Shown in pieces: positions 7,081-12,575 of a stretch of 12,575 nt of DNA. The position numbers were made by a program, and so were the translations under genes. This DNA comes from Calditrichaceae bacterium. Lineage in GTDB: Bacteria; Calditrichota; Calditrichia; Calditrichales; Calditrichaceae. Where the stretch lies: NCBI GenBank assembly GCA_030592985.1, contig JAUVIB010000055.1, positions 1 through 12,575 on the forward strand, in the 5' to 3' direction. Below the pieces are notes generated by a model. That model did no database searches and had not been told where the DNA came from. It saw only the letters and a list, made by a program, of their open reading frames with translations. Numbering within the stretch: position 1 is the first letter of the stretch; every line of letters begins with the position of its first letter.

Positions 7081-9087
7081 TCATAATTGTTCAGCTATAA
7101 TTTCAGCAATATCTTTAACTGCTACATTCGAATCTAATTCATTCCCGGCATCCCGCATCATGGTTAAACAGAAAGGGCAGGAAGTGCAGACTAACTCAGC
7201 TCCGGTTTGTTCTGCTTCCTTAAAGCGATTTTGACGAATAGCCTCTTCACCTTTCTCCTCTTCTTTCCACATTTGTGCACCGCCAGCACCACAACAGAAA
7301 CTATCATTTTTATTGCGATCCATTTCTATTAACTCAATGCCGAAAGATGTTAGACCTTTGCGAGGAGCATCATAAACTTGGTTATGTCTGCCAAGGTAGC
7401 AAGGGTCATGAAAAGTTGCTATAATATTACTTTTATTCTCTATTTTTATTTTATTATCAGATATCAATTGTTCAATGAATTCACTATGGTGTACAACTTC
7501 GTAGTTGCCGCCAAATTGAGGATACTCATTTTTCAATGTATGCATGCAATGAGGACAGGTAGCAACAATCTTTTTTACTTTTGCTGAGTTAAGCGTTTGT
7601 ACATTTTCTTCGGCCATCATGGAAAAAAGATACTCATTTCCCGCTCGTCTTGCACTATCGCCAGTGCAGCTTTCTTTATTTCCCAAAACTGCAAAATTAA
7701 TATTAGCTTTATTAAGTATTTTTGTAAAAGAGCGAGCAATATTTTGTCCTTTTTGATCAAAAGCGCCGGCACAACCTACCCAATAAAGTATATCATAATC
7801 GGGATTTTCATCCACAGTTTTAACTTTTATAGACTCATCCTCTTTAGCCCATTTCAAACGATCGTCATTAATATTCCATGGATTTTTATTCCTTTCCATA
7901 CCGTTGAACGCATTTTGTAATTCTTTGGGAAATTTTGATTCCATTAACACGCGGTCACGTCGGATATTTAAAAGGTCCATCATGGGCTCGTTACCAACTG
8001 GACAGACATCAACGCAGGCTGCACAGGAAGTACAAGCCCATAATGCTGATTCACTTAATGCAAAATCCAGTAATGGATTTTTTGACCCATTATCCGATAA
8101 AATAGAACCTATATTATCGGAAATATAGTAACGTTTATTTACTTCCAAAGCAGATGGACTAAGTTCCTTTCCTGTTTGATAAGCTGGACAGGCATCTTGA
8201 CACCGATTGCACATTATACATGCAAAAGAATCAAGTATTGAAGTTTTCTCTAAATGTTCCAGATGAGAAACACCAAATTGTTCTATTTCTTCATTTTCAA
8301 AATCAATTTTATCCATCGTTCCGTAAGAATCTCTATGAGGACGGCTAAAATAATTAATTGGCCCCATAAATAAATGAGCATGTTTGCTGTATGGAAAATA
8401 TGGGATAAAGGCAAGAATTAATCCTAATGCAATCCACCAGCAGAAATGAACAAAAAAATACAAAGAATCTGTGGACATGGATGACCACAATTGTGAAAGT
8501 CCGGAAGCAAAAGGTTGCCAGGAATCCGCTCCGGTAGCCGCAATGTGAAAGCTTGCTCCTAAAAATCTAAACCCAATATGCGCCAAAATGAATATACCTA
8601 CTATTAAGGAATCACGTCTAATTCCTTTTTGAACTCCTTTGTATAATAAAATATTATCATTAAATACTAATTTATCCGACCCAATAATAAATCTTCTTAT
8701 CAGAAAGAAAGACATTGAAAAAAGAGCTAAAACGCTAAAAATATCAACGAAAAGTCGATAATAATTTCCAAATGAACTTTTACCAAGAAAGATAAAACCA
8801 GGAATAAATCCCTCTAAAACATCACCGGGGTTCACAATAAAATATAAAATAAATGCCCATGCTAAAAACAAATGAACAATACTTACACTTAAACGTTTTT
8901 TTAAAACAGTTTTTTGTACAACAACAACAATGGCTGCTTCACTTATTCTTTTCCAAAGATAATCGAGAAACAGTACTCCCTGGCCTTTACCAATAACTCG
9001 AATCATTTTTGAAAAAGAAATCCAGGACATATAAAGAGAAATAGTTACTAAAATAACAAAGATGATTTTTTCATAGGAATTAAGCAT
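7081..9087 (-). CDS. Membrane cytochrome b/HdrD-like Fe-S oxidoreductase (EtfD/EMO-type)
   Basis: The 668-residue protein joins a NarI-like membrane domain to an HdrD/GlpC-like iron-sulfur domain. Membrane segments lie at about 7-27, 68-86, 111-133, 160-178 and 207-231. Histidines H72, H170, H181 and H214 in or near them are candidate haem b ligands. Two [4Fe-4S] motifs follow: C290/C293/C296/C300-P and C352/C355/C358/C362-P. There are two cysteine-rich CCG domains. The second is complete (C563, C598-C599-G, C637-P-F-C640). The first has C439, C474-T-G and C511-P-H-C514, with a single Cys at the 'CC' position. This architecture is that of the EtfD/EMO group, which transfers electrons from electron-transfer flavoprotein to menaquinone during fatty-acid oxidation. 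Some relatives serve other soluble partners. No etfAB or acyl-CoA dehydrogenase gene is in the window, so the partner is inferred. The gene appears to stand alone, with 245 bases upstream and a weak terminator downstream. The ATG at 9087 has a modest GGAAAAG element ahead of it. Confidence 0.88.
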   Translation of the reverse strand: MLNSYEKIIFVILVTISLYMSWISFSKMIRVIGKGQGVLFLDYLWKRISEAAIVVVVQKTVLKKRLSVSIVHLFLAWAFILYFIVNPGDVLEGFIPGFIFLGKSSFGNYYRLFVDIFSVLALFSMSFFLIRRFIIGSDKLVFNDNILLYKGVQKGIRRDSLIVGIFILAHIGFRFLGASFHIAATGADSWQPFASGLSQLWSSMSTDSLYFFVHFCWWIALGLILAFIPYFPYSKHAHLFMGPINYFSRPHRDSYGTMDKIDFENEEIEQFGVSHLEHLEKTSILDSFACIMCNRCQDACPAYQTGKELSPSALEVNKRYYISDNIGSILSDNGSKNPLLDFALSESALWACTSCAACVDVCPVGNEPMMDLLNIRRDRVLMESKFPKELQNAFNGMERNKNPWNINDDRLKWAKEDESIKVKTVDENPDYDILYWVGCAGAFDQKGQNIARSFTKILNKANINFAVLGNKESCTGDSARRAGNEYLFSMMAEENVQTLNSAKVKKIVATCPHCMHTLKNEYPQFGGNYEVVHHSEFIEQLISDNKIKIENKSNIIATFHDPCYLGRHNQVYDAPRKGLTSFGIELIEMDRNKNDSFCCGAGGAQMWKEEEKGEEAIRQNRFKEAEQTGAELVCTSCPFCLTMMRDAGNELDSNVAVKDIAEIIAEQL

Positions 9088-9332
9088 TAATCTTTTCCAT
9101 ATTTAAAGTAAAAGGTTACTAAAATAATTACAACCTCACTAGCTATTAAGTAATCTCCATTGGTAAATTGTCATGATTCATACTCTTCGTTAAATATTCA
9201 AGTTTTCTCGAACTGTGTGACAAAATTTCTCTTTTGCCAGAAAATTGAGAGACCCATGAGTATAAACAAGTAATTTTGATTTACTTTCATATATATTTTC
9301 TTTATTGTTTTTTGTAGATTTTTTTTCATAAA

Positions 9333-10409
9333 CTACTTTTTTGAAAATTCAGTCGCTAAACTATTAATCTCCTCATTCGCGATCTCACCTGAACATATAA
9401 TAATTCGAAATGCAAAACGAATTGATTCTCCCTTTTTTAAACTCAGGTTCAATTCTTCTTTGCCTTCTGAAAAAACCTTCTGTCCCAGTGGGTTTACAGA
9501 AAAAAGTCCATATCCTCTTGCATGCCAGTAAGCAGGATAGCCAGGATTTTCCTTATGATCTATGATAACCACAGCGACTTGCTCATTTTTATATTTACCA
9601 AAAAGCTTCATCCATTTAGCACGCGTTCCCCATACATCAGTACCGGTTTTCCCTTCGCTACTAAGGTAATCACCCGAAACTAAATCATTATTAACCGCTT
9701 TAATCTCAGTAGGATTCCCATACGAATCGGTCAGTGTAACATATCCGTCTGAAACTAATTCTAATTCGCGGCTTACCCGGATTGCAAACATTCCTTCTTT
9801 AGTATCTGTGAAAAGAATATCTTCCTGTGCTGTTAACGTGCTGATCCGATCTATGATTCTGATGTTACCCTTATCAATAAAATGAAAAGTGATATCCTCT
9901 TTAATCTGAGTTTTTCCTCCTCCGTCCCAGTTAGTCTTAACGGTGAGGATTCCTTTTCCTCTATCTGATTTTACGGCTACAATTTCCTGATGCCGAATGG
10001 TTCCGGAGTGGGATTTTTGATCAATCGGGGTAGCTTCCGAGTGTCCCCAATAATCGAAACCATTCACATTTCCATAGTTTAGCCAAATACCTACATGATG
10101 AGGATGGTCATAACGTTCTCCTGATGCTTTTTTCATAGGATACTTACGAGTAATTTCCGTACCTTTTGTAGTGAAAACTGGCCATAAACATGGTTTCATG
10201 AGGTTGGTTGAATAGATATATGAAGTAAAAAGATCATCCCCGAAGTAGATATCAACACTTTTTTTAAGCTCATTATTTTCTACCCTGACAATAGTTATTG
10301 GTGCTTCTTCTGAATTGTCTTTAGAACTTTTATCAATCTTCCCGTCTGTGCAAGAGGTGAGTAATATCATCAATACGATTTGACCTAATATGCTGACTTT
10401 TAAGCTCAT
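9333..10409 (-). CDS. DUF6807 family ('PmoA-like') exported lipoprotein
   Basis: The 358-residue lipoprotein has a lipobox at L17-T18-S19-C20 after a short hydrophobic signal, then a polar linker to about residue 40. The rest matches the DUF6807/PF14100 family. It shows K-P-x-x-W-P near 72-77, D101-H-P-H-H105 with W109, D119-Y-W-G122, the segment D202-T-K-E-G around 206, and H296-A-R-G-Y300. The clustered His and Asp residues look like an active or metal site. Databases often name the family 'methane oxygenase PmoA', but nothing here resembles particulate methane monooxygenase and that label should not be taken as function. The biochemical role is not established as far as I know. The gene starts 23 bases after the Gfo/Idh/MocA gene with its own AAGGA site (10420-10416), so the two are one operon. 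A role in modifying or cleaving an oxidised sugar derivative in the envelope is inferred from this pairing, which is common in Planctomycetes and FCB bacteria. Confidence 0.85.
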   Translation of the reverse strand: MSLKVSILGQIVLMILLTSCTDGKIDKSSKDNSEEAPITIVRVENNELKKSVDIYFGDDLFTSYIYSTNLMKPCLWPVFTTKGTEITRKYPMKKASGERYDHPHHVGIWLNYGNVNGFDYWGHSEATPIDQKSHSGTIRHQEIVAVKSDRGKGILTVKTNWDGGGKTQIKEDITFHFIDKGNIRIIDRISTLTAQEDILFTDTKEGMFAIRVSRELELVSDGYVTLTDSYGNPTEIKAVNNDLVSGDYLSSEGKTGTDVWGTRAKWMKLFGKYKNEQVAVVIIDHKENPGYPAYWHARGYGLFSVNPLGQKVFSEGKEELNLSLKKGESIRFAFRIIICSGEIANEEINSLATEFSKK

Positions 10410-10415
10410 TTTTCT

Positions 10416-10420
10416 TCCTT
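10416..10420 (-). promoter_or_regulatory. Shine-Dalgarno for the DUF6807 lipoprotein gene
   Basis: AAGGA on the minus strand lies six bases before the ATG at 10409, within the 23-base gap after the upstream gene's stop codon. It supports that start and independent re-initiation within the operon. Confidence 0.6.
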
Positions 10421-10432
10421 TTTAGTTACAAT

Positions 10433-11833
10433 TTATACTGAGTCAGGAATTATAAACGGTTGACGATACTCTTTTCGCGATATCATTAAATTCGCTTCCT
10501 CATCATTTTTAAATTTCATAGTTGCCGGATCAAATTCCAAAGAACGTTCCAGCTGGTAAGCAATATTACCTAAATGCATAACCGTACATGAATTAACACC
10601 TTCTTGAATTTTAGCATTCAGCATTGATGGATCATTGGCTCGGATCGCATCGATAAAATTTTTATAATTATTTGCCAATCCACTTCCGGAGGAGCCTAAC
10701 TCGCGTTCTTTTCCCATGTATGTTTGCCATTTATCTACATTTTTGGCCATGTAGCCTTTGGAACCATAGAAAAGATTACCAATCGTATTGGTAGCACTTT
10801 TCATATAACCGGAAGCGTCTGAATTATCGTCTCCTAACCGGACTTCACGATTGCTGATCCAGTGTCGCACTTCAAACTGTAAAATCTTCTTCTTATCTCC
10901 TTTGCCTGCTGCATTTGGAAATTCGAATAGAGCCATTAGATTATTAGGAGTATTCTGTGCGTCATCAAACATTAAATGTCCACCCATTGCTGTGATCCGG
11001 GTTGGTAAACTAACATCTAATCCCCAGCGGGCGATGTCCAGTTCATGAACCCCCTGGTTACCCATGTCACCATTTCCATATTCAGTATTCCAATGCCAGT
11101 TGTAATGAAAACGATTGGGATTGAATGACCGTTTTGGAGCCGGTCCAAGCCAAAGATCATAATTAACTTTTGAAAGATATTTTTTTGTAAATGATCCGAA
11201 TGGATGCTTTTGACCCTCGGGCATGGGTCCATCCGGATAGCTTCCAATAGTATCTCGCCATTTATAACAAATGCCTTTCGCAAGATATACTTCTCCCAGT
11301 TGACCGGTGTGTAAAAATTCTGCTGCCGTTTGTGCACAAGGATTATTTCTCTGTTCTGCTCCATCCTGAACAATAACGCTGTATTTTTTTGCTGCCTCTA
11401 TCAATTTTTGACCTTCATAGATATTGTAGCAACAGGGTTTTTCAACCGAGACATGTTTTCCGGCCTGAATGGCCCAAATTGATGCCAGAGCGTGCCAATG
11501 ATTCGGAGTCACCACAGATACAGCATCTATACTTTTGTCTTCAAATAACTTCCGCATATCTACGTATGTTTTGGGCCGCTTTAGTCCTTTATCTGTGAAA
11601 TGTTTTTTAATAATCTTCGGATAAAGGTTTTCATCCACATCACAAATCGCTGCTACCTCCACGTTATTCAATGCGGAATAGTTTTGAATGTGAGATTGTC
11701 CCTGCCCCCTGATACCTACTACAGCTACCCGTACCCGATCATTTGATCCTTTAATATTAGCATTGAGAATGAGAGGGAAACCAATTGCTGCAGCGCCTGT
11801 AATACTGTTTTTGATGAACTTTCTACGTTTCAT
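10433..11833 (-). CDS. Tat-exported Gfo/Idh/MocA family oxidoreductase
   Basis: This is an NAD(P)-dependent oxidoreductase family that acts on sugars, inositols and their derivatives. From the start at 11833 the product has 466 residues. It opens M-K-R-R-K-F-I-K, a twin-arginine signal, followed by an alanine/glycine-rich hydrophobic stretch, so it is probably exported folded with its cofactor. The Rossmann fold follows with V-V-G-I-R-G-Q-G at about 38-45 and an acidic D near 65-67 after strand 2. E131-K-P133 is the family's catalytic-lysine motif, and H263-x-x-D266 with I-A-R-W is the second active-site signature. The C-terminal half is the usual beta-sheet domain. Retention of E-K-P argues for a real dehydrogenase rather than a GH109-type glycosidase. 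The ATG at 11845 overlaps the GGAG that serves the ATG at 11833, so the shorter form is preferred. It is in an operon with the DUF6807 gene 23 bases downstream. The substrate cannot be read from the sequence. G+C is visibly higher than in tamB (27 of 60 bases in 11041-11100). Confidence 0.92.
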   Translation of the reverse strand: MKRRKFIKNSITGAAAIGFPLILNANIKGSNDRVRVAVVGIRGQGQSHIQNYSALNNVEVAAICDVDENLYPKIIKKHFTDKGLKRPKTYVDMRKLFEDKSIDAVSVVTPNHWHALASIWAIQAGKHVSVEKPCCYNIYEGQKLIEAAKKYSVIVQDGAEQRNNPCAQTAAEFLHTGQLGEVYLAKGICYKWRDTIGSYPDGPMPEGQKHPFGSFTKKYLSKVNYDLWLGPAPKRSFNPNRFHYNWHWNTEYGNGDMGNQGVHELDIARWGLDVSLPTRITAMGGHLMFDDAQNTPNNLMALFEFPNAAGKGDKKKILQFEVRHWISNREVRLGDDNSDASGYMKSATNTIGNLFYGSKGYMAKNVDKWQTYMGKERELGSSGSGLANNYKNFIDAIRANDPSMLNAKIQEGVNSCTVMHLGNIAYQLERSLEFDPATMKFKNDEEANLMISRKEYRQPFIIPDSV

Positions 11834-11839
11834 ATTACG

Positions 11840-11843
11840 CTCC
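11840..11843 (-). promoter_or_regulatory. Shine-Dalgarno GGAG that decides the Gfo/Idh/MocA start
   Basis: GGAG on the minus strand is followed by six bases (CGTAAT) and the ATG at 11833. The in-frame ATG at 11845 shares its last G with GGAG and has only A/T upstream. The shorter product also puts the twin arginines at residues 3-4, the normal place for a Tat signal. Confidence 0.65.
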
Positions 11844-11881
11844 ATATATTTATTTATATATCCGACTAATTATAGAGACTA

Positions 11882-11920
11882 ATATTAATTAATATAAGAC
11901 TTAGAGGTGTGCTCTTGCAA
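11882..11920 (-). promoter_or_regulatory. Possible promoter with overlapping palindrome for the Gfo/DUF6807 operon
   Basis: The minus strand has TTGCAA (11920-11915) and TTATAT (11897-11892) separated by 17 bases. The -10-like element overlaps a perfect 14-base palindrome, ATATTAATTAATAT (11882-11895), which is flanked by direct copies of AGACT at 11876 and 11897 on the plus strand. This could be a promoter with a repressor site. The palindrome is all A/T, so chance is a real alternative. Confidence 0.28.
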
Positions 11921-11965
11921 TATGATGCTTTGAAATAGATTCTGACTTTAATTATATTTAGAAAA

Positions 11966-12575
11966 CTATTGTTTTAGAATCTTTTCAATAGAATTTAACG
12001 CTTCTACAAGTAATTTAGGGCCAAAGCCGGTAGCTCCCTTTTTAAAAATTTTCTTGTGATCTACATTATACGCAATCCCGGCAATATCAATATGTGCCCA
12101 AAGTGTTTTGGCGATAAATTGCTCTAAAAACTTTGCAGCCGTTATTGCTCCCCCCCATCGTGATCCAATATTCTTTAAATCTGCATAATCACTTTTTATT
12201 TCTTCGAAATATGGATCAATAAGGGGCATTTTCCAAAGTAAATCATTTGAATTCATTCCTGCTTTAAACAATATATCAGCCAATTTATCAGAATTAGAAA
12301 AAAGTCCAGCCATTTTATCTCCTAATGCAACAACACAGGCGCCAGTCAAAGTGGCAAAATCTATAATCACATCGGGTTTGTATTCATCTACTGTATAGGC
12401 GAGAGCATCAGCTAAAATCAATCTTCCTTCAGCATCTGTATTAATTATTTCAATCGTTTTACCGTTATAGGCAGTTACAACATCCCCCGGCTTGATAGCT
12501 CCGCCGCCGGGCATATTTTCAACAGTGGGAATAACACTAATAACTTCATATTTTGGTTTTAATTGAGAAACAACA
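11966..12575 (-). CDS. pepA: Leucyl aminopeptidase (peptidase family M17), C-terminal part only
   Basis: The reading frame is open to the window edge (first whole codon at 12574), giving 202 visible residues of a protein that is normally about 480-510 long. The methionine at 12514 is internal and not a start, because the family motif V-E-N-M-P runs through it. The M17 signature N-T-D-A-E-G-R-L is at visible residues 45-52. By comparison with E. coli PepA it supplies metal ligands D47 and E49 and the bicarbonate-binding R51. The remaining catalytic lysines and metal ligands lie off the window. The rest follows the family: G-D-V-V before the signature, T-L-T-G-A after it, G-G-A-I-T-A-A-K-F-L, W-A-H-I-D-I-A-G and the closing G-A-T-G-F-G. 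The enzyme is a cytoplasmic two-metal hexamer that removes N-terminal residues during peptide turnover. A seven-G run (12156-12150) lies inside the coding sequence in frame. About 130 bases separate its stop from the next gene. Confidence 0.94.
   Translation of the reverse strand, partial: VVSQLKPKYEVISVIPTVENMPGGGAIKPGDVVTAYNGKTIEIINTDAEGRLILADALAYTVDEYKPDVIIDFATLTGACVVALGDKMAGLFSNSDKLADILFKAGMNSNDLLWKMPLIDPYFEEIKSDYADLKNIGSRWGGAITAAKFLEQFIAKTLWAHIDIAGIAYNVDHKKIFKKGATGFGPKLLVEALNSIEKILKQ

Noticed and set aside
9315..9343. Hairpin GTAG(A)TTT / AAACTAC followed by six Ts on the plus strand, across the DUF6807 stop codon
   Set aside because: The T-run follows the stem only on the plus strand, where no gene is transcribed. 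On the coding strand the tail is A-rich, so it cannot end the DUF6807 transcript.
9333..10409. Annotation as methane monooxygenase subunit PmoA
   Set aside because: The protein is a soluble-type lipoprotein with a D-H-P-H-H motif and no multi-helix membrane core. The database name 'methane oxygenase PmoA' for PF14100 is misleading.
11017..11373. 118-codon minus-strand open frame in another frame of the Gfo/Idh/MocA gene
   Set aside because: It is fully inside the conserved oxidoreductase, which carries the E-K-P and H-x-x-D motifs in its own frame. The alternative frame shows no family features.
10433..11833. GH109 alpha-N-acetylgalactosaminidase, an NAD-dependent glycosidase in the Gfo/Idh/MocA fold
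   Set aside because: As I recall the family, GH109 enzymes lack the E-K-P catalytic motif, whereas here E-K-P is intact, so an ordinary oxidoreductase is more likely.
1..12575. CRISPR arrays, tRNA or rRNA genes, insertion sequences, phage or defence genes
   Set aside because: No regularly spaced direct repeats, cloverleaf-like segments, transposase motifs or terminal inverted repeats were seen on either strand.

Overview
The window is a low-GC bacterial chromosome segment in which every recognisable gene lies on the minus strand, so transcription runs from high to low coordinates. A BamA/TamB outer-membrane assembly pair shows that the organism is diderm. The combination of a Tat-exported Gfo/Idh/MocA oxidoreductase, a DUF6807 lipoprotein, and a cytochrome b/HdrD-like iron-sulfur membrane protein fits the FCB group (Bacteroidota, Ignavibacteria, Marinimicrobia/SAR406 and relatives). 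The exact phylum is inference and cannot be fixed by reading alone.

Layout in the direction of transcription: (1) 12575-11966, the C-terminal part of a leucyl aminopeptidase (M17) that continues past the window edge. (2) 11833-9333, a two-gene operon of a Tat-exported Gfo/Idh/MocA oxidoreductase and a DUF6807 ('PmoA-like') lipoprotein, probably working on sugar derivatives in the cell envelope. (3) 9087-7081, a membrane cytochrome b/iron-sulfur protein of the EtfD/EMO type that probably passes electrons to quinone. A weak AT-only terminator-like hairpin follows it. (4) A 414-base non-coding gap (6667-7080) with short palindromes and a cluster of GG dinucleotides. (5) 6666-2518 and 2500-176, tamB followed almost immediately by bamA. 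(6) After a 146-base gap, the start of one more gene (29-1), with a strong Shine-Dalgarno and a TTG start, leaves the window. By position it may be an OmpH/Skp-type chaperone.

TamB and BamA probably act together on the outer membrane: BamA inserts beta-barrels, while TamB spans the periplasm and, where tamA is absent, is thought to partner BamA. The Gfo/DUF6807 pair and the electron-transfer protein look like separate metabolic units.

For bamA and the Gfo gene, the first ATG overlaps a GGAG(G) ribosome-binding site that serves a start codon slightly downstream, so their starts are adjusted here. I found no tRNA, rRNA, CRISPR array, insertion sequence or phage gene, and no clearly new multi-gene system. 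The least explained parts are the DUF6807 enzyme and the 6.67-7.08 kb intergenic region.
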